Source of the DNA: Campylobacter corcagiensis
GTDB taxonomy: Bacteria; Campylobacterota; Campylobacteria; Campylobacterales; Campylobacteraceae
Length of the DNA stretch: 64,000 bases
Assembly: GCF_013201645.1 (NCBI RefSeq)
Contig: NZ_CP053842.1
Coordinates: 868,001 to 932,000, forward strand
Direction of reading: 5' to 3'
Numbering within the stretch: position 1 is the stretch's first letter; the number at the start of each line of letters is the position of its first letter. A model generated the notes under the pieces. It was not told where the DNA came from. It did not search any database and saw nothing but the letters and a program-made list of their open reading frames with translations. Positions 1 to 9,962 of this stretch are shown here, piece by piece. The position numbers and the translations under genes were made by a program.

Positions 1-2347
1 TCTCACCAAAAAGCTGTGCAAATTCCTTTTTATCACTATCAAAAATGATATTTGTAGGATCAGGAAATTTAGTCAGCATCTCATCACATAAAGCCTTAAA
101 TCCTTTAAACTCAACCCCATCATCAGCGTATCCATTTATATACTCTTCATAGCTTTTTTCTAAAATCACATTTAAGCTATTTTCATCGCCAAAAACTCTA
201 ATCGATTCTTTTGTCGCCTCTTCTAAATCTCTAAAACAAACTATATTTCCAAAAGTTTTGACGCTGTTTAAAATGCGATTTGTCCTAGAAAATGCTTGTA
301 AAAGTCCGTGATAGCGTAAGTTTTTATCCACAAAAAGCGTGTTTAAAGTTGGAGCGTCAAAGCCAGTTAAAAACATACCAACAACTATTAAAAGATCAAT
401 CTCTTTATCTTTAACCCTTTTTGATAAATTTTCATAATACCCCTCAAAGCCTTTTGAATCGGTGCTAAAATTTGTCCTAAACTCAGCGTTATACTCTTTT
501 ATAACTTCGTCTAAAAACTCTTTTGATGATAAGTCCATTAAATTTAGGTCAAATTTCTCATCTAAAATCTCACCTTTTGCACTTTGTGTTTCATTTTGCG
601 AAAAACTAAAAATAGTAGCGATTTTTAGCTTTTTATCATCTTTTAACTCATCAATTTGCTTTTTAAGTTCAGTATAGTAAATTTTTGCAGCTTCTACGCT
701 TTGGACTGCAAACATCGCATTAAAGCCCTTTAAACGCTTATCTTTGATGTTATAAATTTCATTTCTATGAGTTTTTGTATCATAAACTTTTAAAATATGA
801 CTTACTACTTCGCTAATCCTCTCTGGGTGAAGTAAAAGCTTGTTTTCATATTTTTTAAGTTCATCTAAATTTTGCTCTTTTTCAATATCTTTAAATTTAG
901 GCGATAAATTTATATAATCCACCTTAAATTTAAGCACTTTTTCATCTCTAATCGCATCAGTTATAACATAACTATGAAGCTGCGTTCCAAAAACCCCAGC
1001 TGTAGTTTGCGTCCCAAGGGCGTTATCTACGAAAATCGGCGTTCCTGTAAAGCCAAATTGATAATATTTTTTAAAATGCTTTGTTATGTTTTTTTGTGCT
1101 TCGCCAAATTGCGATCTATGGCACTCATCAAAGATCAAAACGCAGTGTTTATCGTAAATTTCGTGATTTTTATTTTGTTTTATAAACTCATTTAGTTTTT
1201 GTATCGTGGTTACGACGATTTTATCATCGCTTTTTTCAAGATTTTTTTTAAGCTCTTTTGTATTTACACTTCCATTTATGCTATTTTTTTGAAAACTTTC
1301 ATATTCTTTTTTTGTTTGATAGTCTAAATCTTTCCTATCAACCACAAATAAAACTTTATCGATAAAATCAAGCTTTGTAGCGAGATTTGAAGTTTTAAAA
1401 GAAGTTAGCGTTTTTCCACTTCCAGTTGTGTGCCACACAAAACCACCTGCTTCAACGCTGCCAAATTTTTTATTTTTATAGCCAATTTCTATTTTTCTTA
1501 AAATTCTCTCACTTGCTGCGATTTGATAAGGTCGCATTATTAAAAGCTCATTTGATGAGTTAAAAACGCAGTATTTTGTGAGAATTTCAAGTAAGACTTT
1601 CTTTTGAAAAAATGTCGCTGTGAAGTCTTTTAAATCGCTAATCGCCCTATTTTTCGCATCCGCCCACTCGCAAGTAAATTCATAATTATTTTTATTTCTT
1701 GCAGCTGTATTTGCGAAATATCTAGTAAAAGTCCCATTTGAAATGACAAAAATTTGAGCGTATTTATAGAGTGAGTTTTGAGAATTAAAGCTTTCTTTTG
1801 TGTATCTGTGGATTTGATTAAACGCTTCATTTAAGCTAACGCCTCGTTTTTTAAGCTCGATATGCACAAGTGGAAGTCCATTTACTAAAATACTTACATC
1901 GTAGCGATTTTGGTGCGTTCCAGTTTGTGAGATTTGATTTACAACTTGCAAATAATTTTTATGAATCTCTTTTTTATCGATTATTTTTATATTTTCTAGC
2001 TTTTCGTTATCAAATTTAAAGCTGTGTTGATGATCTATTTGGATTTTTCTTGTGGCATCGATAAAAGTATCATTTTGCTTATCTAAATACTCATATAAAA
2101 ATCTCTCCCACTCACTTTGTGAGAATTTAACTCCGTTTAATCGCTCGATTTGAGTTTTTAAATTTGCTTTCATCTCATCTAAGTTTAAAAAACTAACCCT
2201 TTCATAGCCTTGAGTTTCCAAATCTTTTATAAATTCATTTTCTAAATCTTTTTCGCTTTGATAAGAAGTTGAATTTTTAGGAAGTTTTTCGTAGTTTGCA
2301 AGGACGATGAAATTATCTGATTCTATTATGGGCTTTGTTTCTTGCAT
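1..2347 (-). CDS. hsdR: Type I restriction enzyme R subunit HsdR (partial, C-terminus beyond left edge)
   Basis: This is the ATP-dependent translocase and endonuclease subunit of a type I restriction complex (R2M2S). I translated it by hand from the ATG at 2345-2347 (protein starts MQETKPIIE). The frame stays open to base 1, so about 782 residues are visible and the C-terminus is missing. An N-terminal PD-(D/E)xK nuclease region is seen around residues 145-170 (VHIELKKRG holds the ExK). It is followed by helicase motif I in [13 protein letters not shown] (about residues 302-312), motif II DECH (about 406), motif III GFTGTP and motif [10 protein letters not shown]. These are standard HsdR motifs in the usual order and none is damaged. 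The start lies 2 nt after the hsdS stop codon, so the two are probably translated together. It is last in the hsdM-DUF4160-DUF2442-hsdS-hsdR operon. Confidence 0.96.
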   Translation of the reverse strand, partial: MQETKPIIESDNFIVLANYEKLPKNSTSYQSEKDLENEFIKDLETQGYERVSFLNLDEMKANLKTQIERLNGVKFSQSEWERFLYEYLDKQNDTFIDATRKIQIDHQHSFKFDNEKLENIKIIDKKEIHKNYLQVVNQISQTGTHQNRYDVSILVNGLPLVHIELKKRGVSLNEAFNQIHRYTKESFNSQNSLYKYAQIFVISNGTFTRYFANTAARNKNNYEFTCEWADAKNRAISDLKDFTATFFQKKVLLEILTKYCVFNSSNELLIMRPYQIAASERILRKIEIGYKNKKFGSVEAGGFVWHTTGSGKTLTSFKTSNLATKLDFIDKVLFVVDRKDLDYQTKKEYESFQKNSINGSVNTKELKKNLEKSDDKIVVTTIQKLNEFIKQNKNHEIYDKHCVLIFDECHRSQFGEAQKNITKHFKKYYQFGFTGTPIFVDNALGTQTTAGVFGTQLHSYVITDAIRDEKVLKFKVDYINLSPKFKDIEKEQNLDELKKYENKLLLHPERISEVVSHILKVYDTKTHRNEIYNIKDKRLKGFNAMFAVQSVEAAKIYYTELKKQIDELKDDKKLKIATIFSFSQNETQSAKGEILDEKFDLNLMDLSSKEFLDEVIKEYNAEFRTNFSTDSKGFEGYYENLSKRVKDKEIDLLIVVGMFLTGFDAPTLNTLFVDKNLRYHGLLQAFSRTNRILNSVKTFGNIVCFRDLEEATKESIRVFGDENSLNVILEKSYEEYINGYADDGVEFKGFKALCDEMLTKFPDPTNIIFDSDKKEFAQLFGE

Positions 2348-2349
2348 TT

Positions 2350-3594
2350 TTAATCCTTTTTAAAATTTAAAAGTAAATTTCTATAATATTCATATTGTTT
2401 TTGCCTTAAATTTATCTCTTTTGGTAAGCCTTTTTCTAAATTTGATGAAATTTGGCTAAATTTATCTAAAATTTTAACTATTTTTTCTTGGATTTTTAGA
2501 GGTGGTAGTAGGATTTTGAAATTTTGCGTTGTTTCAATTGATATTTGTGGTAGTTTGCCGGTAATAGCTTTGTTTTTAAAATAATCAATATTGTTTTTAA
2601 GATAGTAATACAAAAATTTAATATTGAGAATATTATCATTTTTTGAGCCATAAGACCACATTTCATTTTTATGAGTAAATTTACCACTATAAAATTCAAA
2701 ATCAATATTTCCACGCGATTTCACAATAACACTTGGTTTATCTATTATATTTTCTAAGCCAACTTCTGCCGTGCTTAATCTTGCCATTGTATTTCCACCT
2801 GCAAAAACCATAACTTCTGAATTTTCATTATGTAGTTTTTCCATTTGTCCAGCTGTAATTTTAATACCTTTATATCTTTCACAAATTTCACCTAGCATTT
2901 TTGTTTGTAGTCGCCCCCCCCCCGCAGCTTCTTGGCTAAATTTATAACACATTTTTTCTAAAAACTCTTTACTTAGTAATAAATCTCTGTAAAATTCATA
3001 CTGCTTAGTGCGGAGCTGTAATTCGGTCTGTAATTCGGTCTGTAATTCGGTAGCATAATTTGTAAATTTGTCAAGGGTTTTGGCAATTTTTTCTTGAATT
3101 TCTAATGGTGGAATTGGGATTTTTATTTTCAATAAATCTCCCATATTTAAATGCATAATAGTAGTTCCATAAACACACTGCATTTTTTTATTTTCAAAAC
3201 TATTACTATTTAAATAATACATTAGATAATCAGGCGATATATCATCGTTTAAAATCAAAGATACTGCATCTCCGCCAAGCAATGCGGAGTCCATTTTAAA
3301 CACAGAAGCTTTTCCTATTTTTGCTTCTTTTGTTGTGCTAGATATTGGTAATAAGATATTATTTTTTATTATTTTTACAGATGATTTAACTTTTTTGGCA
3401 TCTACATATGTTTCTATTGAATTTATATAATCACCATACACCGTATATAGTTCTCCATATAAAATAGCTGGCACACCACTATCTTTTTTATCTGATTTTC
3501 TTAAACCTTTTCCACGCTTTATCTCGCAAACTTCCCCCAACTTTCTCCACTCAACTTCTACATTTTGTAAAATTTCATCTATTTTATTCATCAT
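2350..3594 (-). CDS. hsdS: Type I restriction specificity subunit HsdS, phase-variable
   Basis: This 414-residue protein is the DNA-recognition subunit that sets the target of the HsdM methylase and HsdR nuclease. It has the two-halved HsdS layout. The first target recognition domain covers about residues 15-165 and is followed by a helical spacer ([14 protein letters not shown]). The second recognition domain covers about 235-365 and ends in a matching spacer ([14 protein letters not shown]). The central spacer holds TELQ three times in tandem at residues 182-193, encoded by three perfect 12-bp repeats. Just after it, residues 224-228 are encoded across a G10 tract. Both features are typical hypermutable sites. 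In the given sequence the tract is in frame, so full-length HsdS is made. The gene starts ATGATG behind a weak ribosome site and lies 14 nt after the upstream DUF2442 gene. Confidence 0.96.
   Translation of the reverse strand: MMNKIDEILQNVEVEWRKLGEVCEIKRGKGLRKSDKKDSGVPAILYGELYTVYGDYINSIETYVDAKKVKSSVKIIKNNILLPISSTTKEAKIGKASVFKMDSALLGGDAVSLILNDDISPDYLMYYLNSNSFENKKMQCVYGTTIMHLNMGDLLKIKIPIPPLEIQEKIAKTLDKFTNYATELQTELQTELQLRTKQYEFYRDLLLSKEFLEKMCYKFSQEAAGGGRLQTKMLGEICERYKGIKITAGQMEKLHNENSEVMVFAGGNTMARLSTAEVGLENIIDKPSVIVKSRGNIDFEFYSGKFTHKNEMWSYGSKNDNILNIKFLYYYLKNNIDYFKNKAITGKLPQISIETTQNFKILLPPLKIQEKIVKILDKFSQISSNLEKGLPKEINLRQKQYEYYRNLLLNFKKD
2914..2923 (-). repeat. Poly-G tract (G10 on the coding strand) inside hsdS
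   Basis: Ten C residues on the given strand are ten G on the hsdS coding strand, at codons 224-227. Ten keeps the full 414-residue frame. With nine, the frame reads into TAG and gives 233 residues. With eleven it reaches TGA and gives 235 residues. Either change leaves a half-size HsdS with only the first recognition domain. Homopolymeric G tracts of this length are the standard slipped-strand contingency sites of Campylobacter. Confidence 0.93.
3016..3051 (-). repeat. Three tandem 12-bp repeats in hsdS encoding TELQ
   Basis: The unit CTGTAATTCGGT (given strand) occurs three times without mismatch and with no spacer. On the coding strand each unit reads ACCGAATTACAG and encodes Thr-Glu-Leu-Gln. 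The repeats sit in the central spacer helix between the two recognition domains. Because the unit is 12 bp, copy-number change keeps the frame and changes only the helix length. Confidence 0.95.
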
Positions 3595-3608
3595 AATTCT
3601 TTTTAAAT

Positions 3609-3851
3609 TTATGCTGTTTTATTTGAGGTGTTGTAAAAAATCATACCCTCAACGCTTAATTGTAAATCCAAGCTTTCCCACTCTATACCTGTTTTATCAC
3701 AGATAAAATGCCAATCTTTCATCTGCTTTATCGTAGCATTTAAAAACTCCTTATACCAACTAAGTGGAGTTGAGATAATTCTGCCATCATCTAACTCAAC
3801 ATTTAGATAAAACTCATCAAATTTAACATCTTTAGCCCTTAAAATACTCAT
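3609..3851 (-). CDS. DUF2442 family protein
   Basis: This 80-residue protein matches the DUF2442 pattern: a short N-terminal strand, then DGR-I-TPLSWY, and a WESLDLQLSVEGM-like C-terminal stretch. No enzymatic motif is visible and its function is unknown. The start overlaps the 3' end of the upstream DUF4160 gene by 20 nt and has an AAGGA ribosome site, so the two are co-translated. The DUF4160/DUF2442 pair is common in bacteria and is often suspected to be a toxin-antitoxin-like module; nothing here proves that. Its place between hsdM and hsdS is unusual. The family call is by eye. Confidence 0.8.
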   Translation of the reverse strand: MSILRAKDVKFDEFYLNVELDDGRIISTPLSWYKEFLNATIKQMKDWHFICDKTGIEWESLDLQLSVEGMIFYNTSNKTA

Positions 3852-4062
3852 CCCAAATCCTTATAAAATCATCTTTTTTCTTTTGTAAAATTTTTAGTGC
3901 AAATTTAAGGTCATTTCCTTTTAAACTACTAAAAACAACTTCTAAATTTTCTAAATTTATCTTTGCAAACTCATCGCCTTTTAAAATATGGATATGTTTT
4001 GGCTCATGTTCGTTTGAGTAAAAGAAAAATTTAAAACCATCTGTTTTTAATAATGTTGGCAT
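3832..4062 (-). CDS. DUF4160 family protein
   Basis: This 76-residue protein shows the DUF4160 hallmarks: an N-terminal MPTLLKTDGFKFFFYSNEHEPKHIHI segment (stated here only as the family signature, with the E-P-HIHI core) followed by a strand-rich middle and a C-terminal KK-DDFIRIWDEYF helix. It starts 41 nt after the hsdM stop and overlaps the next gene (DUF2442) by 20 nt. The two small genes form an inserted pair inside the hsd operon. The role is unknown; a toxin-antitoxin or accessory role for the restriction system is only a guess. Confidence 0.8.
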   Translation of the reverse strand: MPTLLKTDGFKFFFYSNEHEPKHIHILKGDEFAKINLENLEVVFSSLKGNDLKFALKILQKKKDDFIRIWDEYFKG

Positions 4063-4103
4063 AAAATTTCCCTTGTATTATATAAATAAATTTTTAACTT
4101 CAT

Positions 4104-5663
4104 TCATAAAATTTCTATCTCTTTTACGATTTCATCTATTTGGCTTCGTAAATTTGAGATGTTTTTTACAACTTCGCTGATTTCTAAATTTAGCTTTTTT
4201 ATATCTATTTTTTCTCTTAAATCCTCTTTTTCAACATAGCTTGAAACAGAGAGATTATACTCATTTTCTTTTATCTCATCAAAACTAACATATCTTGAAA
4301 AATACTCTTTATCACTTCTTTTATCAAACTCATCTAAAATTTTTTCTATATTTTCATCGCTTAAAATGTTGTTATTTGTCTCTTTTTTAAACTCATTTGA
4401 GGCATCTATAAATAAAATTTTATTATCTATTTTATTTTTTGCCATTACTAAGATGCAAGTTGCGATGCTTGTGCCAAAAAATAAATTTGATGGAAGCTGT
4501 ATAATGGCATCTATGAAGTTGTTATCCACCAAATATTCGCGGATCGTTTTTTCAGCACCTTTTCTATAAAAAATCCCTGGAAAACAGACAATGGCGGCTC
4601 TTCCTTTGGACGAGAGATAGCTTAAAGAGTGCATAATAAAGGCAAAATCTGCGTAATTTTTAGGTGCTAAACGCCCAGCTGGTGCGTAGCGTTCGTCGTT
4701 TATTAAGGTTGGGTCATTATCACCGATCCATTTTATGCCATACGGCGGATTTGAAACGATCGCATCAAATGGCTTGTCGTTATTATGCAAAGGATTTAAA
4801 AGCGTGTCGCCTCTTTTAATGTTAAATTTATTATAGTTAATGTTGTGTAAAAACATATTCATTCTAGCCATATTATAAATCGTGATATTTATCTCTTGCC
4901 CAAAAAATCCATCTTCGATTTTGTTTTTATCAAATTGTTTTATAATTTGTAAAAGTAACGACCCACTCCCACACGCTGGATCATAGACTTTATTAATGCT
5001 TTCTTTTTTGTGCGTTACGATTTTTGCTAACAGCTTTGAAACGCTTTGTGGGGTGAAAAACTCGCCGCCTGATTTACCTGCATTACTTGCGTAATTTGAG
5101 ATCAAAAACTCATACGCATCGCCAAAAGCGTCTATTTTATTATCTTCAAATTTGCCAAAATTTATCTCACTTATGCCTTGTAAAATTTTAACTAATCTTT
5201 CATTTTTTTCTTTTACGGTTGAGCCGAGGCGATTATTTGTAGTATCGATATCATCAAAAAGCCCTTTTATGTCATCTTCCGAGTCAAAACCTATGGCACT
5301 TTTTTCGATATTTTTAAAGATATTTGCTAAATTTGTGTTTAAATTTTCATTTTTTTTAGCGTTTTTTACGACATTTTCAAAAAGCTCACTTGGTAGGATA
5401 AAAAAGCCTTTTTCTTTTACCGTGCCAGGCTTGAAGTCTTGTAAGGCATCTTCGTCTGAAATTTTTGCATAATCAAACTCCAAATCCCCTGCAATTCGTT
5501 CGTTCTCATTAAAATAATCTCTTAAATTTTCACAAATAAATCTATAAAATAAAATTCCTAAAATGTATTGTTTAAAGTCCCAGCCATCAACAGCCCCACG
5601 CACATCATCAGCAACTTTCCAAATTTTTCTATGAAGTTCATCTCTTTGTAGTGTTTCACTCAT
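4104..5663 (-). CDS. hsdM: Type I restriction-modification methyltransferase HsdM
   Basis: HsdM is the N6-adenine methyltransferase subunit of the type I enzyme, working with HsdS. The 519-residue protein has an N-terminal HsdM helical domain (residues 5-150, including LGILFYRFI). The AdoMet-binding motif [10 protein letters not shown] is at 228-236 and the catalytic motif IV NPPYG is at 305-309. The C-terminal tail from about 465 is coiled-coil-like, as expected for binding HsdS. Length and motif order are normal. It has an AAGGAAATTAAATG start and begins 26 nt after the ureD/ureH stop codon, in the same direction. It could be read through from the urease operon or started from a small promoter overlapping the ureD stop. 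Confidence 0.97.
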   Translation of the reverse strand: MSETLQRDELHRKIWKVADDVRGAVDGWDFKQYILGILFYRFICENLRDYFNENERIAGDLEFDYAKISDEDALQDFKPGTVKEKGFFILPSELFENVVKNAKKNENLNTNLANIFKNIEKSAIGFDSEDDIKGLFDDIDTTNNRLGSTVKEKNERLVKILQGISEINFGKFEDNKIDAFGDAYEFLISNYASNAGKSGGEFFTPQSVSKLLAKIVTHKKESINKVYDPACGSGSLLLQIIKQFDKNKIEDGFFGQEINITIYNMARMNMFLHNINYNKFNIKRGDTLLNPLHNNDKPFDAIVSNPPYGIKWIGDNDPTLINDERYAPAGRLAPKNYADFAFIMHSLSYLSSKGRAAIVCFPGIFYRKGAEKTIREYLVDNNFIDAIIQLPSNLFFGTSIATCILVMAKNKIDNKILFIDASNEFKKETNNNILSDENIEKILDEFDKRSDKEYFSRYVSFDEIKENEYNLSVSSYVEKEDLREKIDIKKLNLEISEVVKNISNLRSQIDEIVKEIEIL

Positions 5664-5688
5664 TTAATTTCCTTAAAATTTTAAACAA

Positions 5689-5694
5689 ATTATA
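5689..5694 (-). promoter_or_regulatory. Candidate -10 element for the hsd operon, overlapping the ureD stop codon
   Basis: A perfect TATAAT on the minus strand spans the last codons of ureD/ureH (leucine codon plus TAA) and lies 25 nt before the hsdM ATG. There is no TG one base upstream and no clear -35, so this is only a possible internal promoter. If real it would uncouple hsdM from urease expression. Confidence 0.4.
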
Positions 5695-6433
5695 ACGAGT
5701 TTTGGTAATTATTTAAACTTTCTTTTAACTTATGAAGTTCTTTAATAGCCTTAAATTCGCTATTTGATAAAACTCTACATATCAAAATTTCATCACCCAA
5801 TTTTGCACTGCTAATAACTAAATCATCACTTATAACATCATCAAATTTTGGCGTTTTAAAACCATAGCAAAACATAAAAAAGCTAAATTTAAACTCTTTA
5901 AAAATCCCAAAACTTTTTATCTCATCACCCAAAAAAGTCTTATCGCTAAAAATAAGCTTTTCATCAGCGTAAAAGTTATTTACCAAAAAAAGTTCGCTAA
6001 AACTAAAAAGCTTATCATCACTGCTATATCCACTACTTACGCCATCAATGTAGATAAGCTTTGAGTTTTTTTCTAAGTAAAAATCTGAAATTTGCCTAAA
6101 TTTAGCATCTTCATAAGCTATCAAACTTAAATTTTCATAGTCTAAAAATGAGTTTTTTCCTAGATTAATTTTAGAGTTAAAAATGGCAAATTTACCGTCT
6201 TGAGTTTTATAGACTTTTTGATTTGATTGTGGTTTTATGGCTATTTTTGCACCATCTAAAAGAGTGATATTTTGCTTATATTTTTCACCACTTATTAGCC
6301 CACCACCTAAGGTTACTAAGTAGATAAACTCATCATTTAAAACCCTACTAGCTTTTAAGCAACCTTTGTTTTTATACTCTTTTAAGTAAGTAATCTCACC
6401 TTTTTTGGCAAAAGTTAAGCTTAGTTTATTCAT
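5690..6433 (-). CDS. ureD: Urease accessory protein UreD (UreH in Helicobacter/Campylobacter naming)
   Basis: This 247-residue protein is the scaffold that binds apo-urease together with UreF and UreG during nickel insertion. Recognised by the UreD-type features [11 protein letters not shown] near residues 43-53, TQ-KVYK (around 75) and the [12 protein letters not shown] segment. It overlaps the ureG stop by 4 nt (ATGA-type junction), which indicates translational coupling. It is the last gene of the urease cluster, as in many Epsilonproteobacteria where it is called ureH. The next gene downstream is hsdM, in the same direction, with only 26 nt between. Confidence 0.9.
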   Translation of the reverse strand: MNKLSLTFAKKGEITYLKEYKNKGCLKASRVLNDEFIYLVTLGGGLISGEKYKQNITLLDGAKIAIKPQSNQKVYKTQDGKFAIFNSKINLGKNSFLDYENLSLIAYEDAKFRQISDFYLEKNSKLIYIDGVSSGYSSDDKLFSFSELFLVNNFYADEKLIFSDKTFLGDEIKSFGIFKEFKFSFFMFCYGFKTPKFDDVISDDLVISSAKLGDEILICRVLSNSEFKAIKELHKLKESLNNYQNSL

Positions 6434-7044
6434 CTTAAATCTTCAAACAAACACTCTTTTTTTATCCACTTTACAGCCTCATTTACGCCTTCATCTTTTT
6501 TTAAATTTGTAAAGAAAAATGGCTTATTTGTGCGAAAATTTTCAGTATCACTTTTCATCACAGCTAAATTTGCTCCAACAAAGGGCGCAAGATCAGTTTT
6601 ATTTATGATAAAAAGATCTGATTTTATCATACCAGCGCCTGCTTTTCGTGGGATTTTCTCACCTTGCGCGACATCGATGATATAAATGCTAAAATTTACT
6701 AAATCAGGACTAAAAGTCGCAGCCAAATTATCCCCGCCACTTTCTAAAAAAATAAGGTCTAAATTTGGAAATCTTTGATTTAGCTCATCAATTGCTGAAT
6801 AATTCATCGACGCATCTTCTCTAATTGCGGTGTGAGGGCAGCCGCCAGTTTCAACGCCGATGATTCTGCTTTCGTCTAAAACGCTATTTTTTGCCAAAAA
6901 CTTAGCGTCTTCTTTTGTGTAAATGTCGTTTGTTATGACGCCAATTTCGTAAGTTTTACTCAAAACTCGGCTAAGTCTTTCAACAAGCAAGGTTTTTCCA
7001 GCTCCAACAGGACCGCCGACGCCTATAATTACAGGTTTTTTCAT
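6430..7044 (-). CDS. ureG: Urease accessory GTPase UreG
   Basis: UreG is the SIMIBI-class GTPase that drives nickel delivery to urease. The 204-residue protein begins [18 protein letters not shown], which puts the P-loop GGPVGAGKT at residues 9-17. Further motifs are [13 protein letters not shown] (about 100-112), the CPH nickel-binding motif in [13 protein letters not shown] (about 70) and NKTDLAP for guanine specificity. I chose the ATG at 7044 because it has an AAAGGA site just upstream and gives the normal family length. A longer frame from 7137 would add 31 residues unrelated to the family and overlap ureF deeply. The stop overlaps the ureD start. Confidence 0.96.
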   Translation of the reverse strand: MKKPVIIGVGGPVGAGKTLLVERLSRVLSKTYEIGVITNDIYTKEDAKFLAKNSVLDESRIIGVETGGCPHTAIREDASMNYSAIDELNQRFPNLDLIFLESGGDNLAATFSPDLVNFSIYIIDVAQGEKIPRKAGAGMIKSDLFIINKTDLAPFVGANLAVMKSDTENFRTNKPFFFTNLKKDEGVNEAVKWIKKECLFEDLR

Positions 7045-7064
7045 AATTTTTCCTTTAAATTTCT

Positions 7065-7733
7065 TTATGACATAAAAAGACGGAAATTTAGGCTTTCGTG
7101 CATTAAATTTCCAACTTCTAAGCCGCAAAATCCACAACCTAAAAATTCACTTTTAAAACTGCTTAAATTTAAGGCATTTTCGTAAATTTCATCAACTAAA
7201 TCGTAGCTATTTTTTAATATTTTTTGAGTGGCGATTTGCCCCAAAGGAATAGATCTTGTGGCATTTGCGGCTAAATTTTTAATGTTTGAGAAAGTGTAGT
7301 TTTTTAAAACGCTTTTACTAAGATCAAATTCTTTACAAAACAGCCCAAAAACTAAGGCATTATGTCCGTGACATTTTTTAGATTTAATCAAATTTGCGTA
7401 TTTTAAAAGCGAATTTGAGCTAAAAATTTCCAAAGTTTTAAGCGAGTTTTGAGCCATAAATTTATTTGCATTTCGCATCTCCAAACTTTGCGAACTTGCA
7501 AATAAAATCTCATCTAAATTTGTAATATCAAAGCCATCATACGCTAATAAAAAGCCCAAAGCATCGTTATATAAAAAGCTTTTTTTCATATAAATTTCAA
7601 GCCATTTTAAAAAACTTTTTTCATCATTTATTAAATTTAGCCGTAAAAAACTCTCAAAACCAAAGCTGTGCGAATATGCTCCATTTGGAAAAGCGTTATC
7701 AAAAATTTGAGAGATTAAAAGTTCTTTTTGCAC
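7065..7733 (-). CDS. ureF: Urease accessory protein UreF
   Basis: UreF acts with UreD as the activator and GTPase-gating partner of UreG in urease maturation. This 222-residue protein has the family's N-terminal [13 protein letters not shown] (residues 15-27), the all-helical body and a C-terminal [11 protein letters not shown] segment. Length is a little short but normal for Campylobacter and Helicobacter. It starts 23 nt after ureE and is followed by ureG after 20 nt. Confidence 0.93.
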   Translation of the reverse strand: MQKELLISQIFDNAFPNGAYSHSFGFESFLRLNLINDEKSFLKWLEIYMKKSFLYNDALGFLLAYDGFDITNLDEILFASSQSLEMRNANKFMAQNSLKTLEIFSSNSLLKYANLIKSKKCHGHNALVFGLFCKEFDLSKSVLKNYTFSNIKNLAANATRSIPLGQIATQKILKNSYDLVDEIYENALNLSSFKSEFLGCGFCGLEVGNLMHESLNFRLFMS

Positions 7734-7756
7734 CGAATTTCCCCTAAATTTCGCTC

Positions 7757-8230
7757 TTAATGGCTATGTTCTGCGTGCTTTAACGCAGTTTTTAAAACTC
7801 TTTTTGTTTTTATAAATTTAGCTTTTTGTGAAGTTAAAAACTCCTCTATCACGCTATCTGGCTCAATTATTATCAAATTTTCTTCAAAAATAGCAGGTGT
7901 GTGGCGATTTCCGATATTGTGCGCTAAAAAGCCCATTTCCTTTAAATTTGCAGGGTAAATTTCAAGCACATCAGTTGGTAAAATTTCTACAATAATAACA
8001 CTATCATCAAAAATAGCTAAAATATCGCCATTTTTAAGCTCATTTTCCACGCTTATTCCAAGCTCGGTGCCGCTATTACTTTTAACTCTTAAAACTTTTT
8101 TAAGCCTATCATCATTTGAAATTTGAGCAAAATCAATCTTTTTTCCACTCAAATTTCCGCCCAAATTATCGCCTGATTTTCCGCTCAAATCAAAATCTTT
8201 TAAATTTCCTAAAATTTTATTTACTATCAA
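7757..8230 (-). CDS. ureE: Urease accessory nickel-binding chaperone UreE
   Basis: UreE is the metallochaperone that carries nickel to the urease-UreDFG complex. The 157-residue protein has the UreE C-terminal domain with AHNIGNRHTPAIFEE (about 104-118), where the conserved metal-binding histidine lies. It ends in a short histidine-bearing tail, HAEHSH, much less rich than the His tail of Klebsiella UreE. The N-terminus carries a Gly/Ser/Asp-rich low-complexity piece (GKSGDNLGGNLSGK) that is not usual for the family. Located 9 nt after ureC. Confidence 0.93.
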   Translation of the reverse strand: MIVNKILGNLKDFDLSGKSGDNLGGNLSGKKIDFAQISNDDRLKKVLRVKSNSGTELGISVENELKNGDILAIFDDSVIIVEILPTDVLEIYPANLKEMGFLAHNIGNRHTPAIFEENLIIIEPDSVIEEFLTSQKAKFIKTKRVLKTALKHAEHSH

Positions 8231-8239
8231 ATTTAGCCC

Positions 8240-9955
8240 TTAAAACATAAAATATCTCTGCGTCATCGGAAGACTTTCAAACGGCTCTGTATAAACAAAC
8301 TCGCCATTTACATAAACTTTATAAGTTTGTGGATCGACTGAAATTTCAGGCGTTAAATTGTTTAATTTTAAATCCGTTTTTAAGACATTGTTGCAGTTAC
8401 TTACAGGTAAAATTATCTTTTTTAGCCCATATTTTTTGCCGATATCAAGCTCATACGCACTTTTGCTAACAAAACTAAAACAAGTCTTATGCACCGCTTC
8501 GCCCATTGCCCCAAACATAAGTCTAAACTCATTTGGCTGAGGCGTTGGGATACTTGCGTTGCTATCGCCCATTTGTGATAGAGCTATCATTCCACCTTTT
8601 AAAACCATCTTTGGTTTTATACCAAAAAACTTTGGATCCCATAAAACTAAATCAGCAAATTTACCAACTTCCACACTTCCAACATATGAGCTAATTCCTG
8701 CTGCGATTGCTGGATTTATGGTGTATTTTGCGATATATCTTTTTATCCTTTCGTTATCACAAAACTCGCTATCGCCCTCTAAACTTCCCCTTTGAATTTT
8801 CATCTTATGAGCACATTGCCAAGTTCTTAAAACCATCTCGCCAATCCTACCCATAGCTTGAGAATCACTACTCATTATCGCCATTACGCCCATATCGTGA
8901 AGCACATCTTCTGCACCAATTGTCTCAGCTCTAATCCTACTATCAGCAAAAGCAACATCTTCAGGGACATTTTTATCTAAGTGATGACAAACCATAAGCA
9001 TATCAAGGTGTTCTTCAATTGTATTATTAGTAAATGGCATCGTTGGGTTTGTACTTGCTGGAAGTATGTTTTTAAGTCCAGCTAGTTTTATGATATCAGG
9101 GGCGTGTCCGCCACCAGCACCTTCTGTGTGAAAAGTGTGAATCGTTCGTCCATTAATTGCTTTAATAGTATCTTCCACAAATCCAAACTCATTTAAAGTA
9201 TCAGTGTGAAGTCCAACGCTTATATCAAATTTTTGCGAAGCCTCAAGTGAGAAATTTATAGCTGATTTTGTAGCACCCCAGTCTTCATGGACTTTTAGTC
9301 CAGCTGCACCAGCTAAAATTTGCGCTTCATTTACGCCTAAATTTGCCCCACTTCCTTTGCCATAAAGTCCGATATTTATCGGCAAATCATCAACTCCTTG
9401 AAGCATTCTTTCTATATTAAAAGCTCCTGGAGTTACGGTTGTGGCTTTGCTGCCATCAGCTGGTCCTGTTCCACCACCAAAGAGAGTCGTTACGCCATTA
9501 CACAAAGCCTCTTTTACTTGATCTGGGTTTATAAAATGTATATGAGTATCTATCCCACCAGCTGTTACGATAAGTCCCTCAGCACTAATAACTTCTGTGC
9601 TAACTCCAACGATAAAATCAACTCCGTCCATCGTGCTATCATTTCCGCCATTTCCAATATAAGCAATCTTTCCATCTTTTATGCCGATGTCTGCTTTATA
9701 AATGCCGGTATAATCAATAATTAAAGCGTTTGTGATGATTAAATCCACCACTTTTGGCTCACCTCTTAAAAGTATCGCATTTTGTCCCATTCCATCTCTT
9801 AATGTCTTTCCACCGCCAAATTTTGCCTCTTCACCGTATGGAATTAAGCTTTTCTCAACTCTTGCAAAAAGTTCTGTATCAGCTAGACGAACGCTATCGC
9901 CTGTTGTGATGCCAAACATCGAAGCGTAATTTTTCCTTGAAATTTTAAAACTCAT
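8240..9955 (-). CDS. ureC: Urease alpha subunit UreC (catalytic; UreB in Helicobacter naming)
   Basis: This 571-residue protein is the catalytic subunit that hydrolyses urea to ammonia and carbamate. All active-site residues are visible, offset by +4 from Klebsiella numbering. Nickel ligands are H138 and H140 (HIH), H250, H276 and D364. The carbamylated lysine is K221 in LKVHEDWG and the mobile flap is C323-H324 (MVCHH). The length is typical and the sequence ends ...TQRYFMF. It lies 7 nt after ureB. Nothing in it suggests loss of activity, so the strain should be urease positive if nickel is available. Confidence 0.98.
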   Translation of the reverse strand: MSFKISRKNYASMFGITTGDSVRLADTELFARVEKSLIPYGEEAKFGGGKTLRDGMGQNAILLRGEPKVVDLIITNALIIDYTGIYKADIGIKDGKIAYIGNGGNDSTMDGVDFIVGVSTEVISAEGLIVTAGGIDTHIHFINPDQVKEALCNGVTTLFGGGTGPADGSKATTVTPGAFNIERMLQGVDDLPINIGLYGKGSGANLGVNEAQILAGAAGLKVHEDWGATKSAINFSLEASQKFDISVGLHTDTLNEFGFVEDTIKAINGRTIHTFHTEGAGGGHAPDIIKLAGLKNILPASTNPTMPFTNNTIEEHLDMLMVCHHLDKNVPEDVAFADSRIRAETIGAEDVLHDMGVMAIMSSDSQAMGRIGEMVLRTWQCAHKMKIQRGSLEGDSEFCDNERIKRYIAKYTINPAIAAGISSYVGSVEVGKFADLVLWDPKFFGIKPKMVLKGGMIALSQMGDSNASIPTPQPNEFRLMFGAMGEAVHKTCFSFVSKSAYELDIGKKYGLKKIILPVSNCNNVLKTDLKLNNLTPEISVDPQTYKVYVNGEFVYTEPFESLPMTQRYFMF

Positions 9956-9962
9956 TTTTTCC

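Noticed and set aside
3016-3051. Short CRISPR-like or assembly-artefact explanation for the 12-bp repeats
   Set aside because: No spacers lie between units, and the repeats keep the hsdS frame in exactly the place where HsdS repeats are known to occur.
4366-5472. Open frames on the plus strand opposite hsdM
   Set aside because: They are shadows of the minus-strand hsdM frame with no ribosome site and no family-like composition.
7045-7137. Longer ureG reading frame starting at 7137
   Set aside because: The extra 31 residues do not resemble UreG, overlap ureF and have no ribosome site; the ATG at 7044 has AAAGGA.
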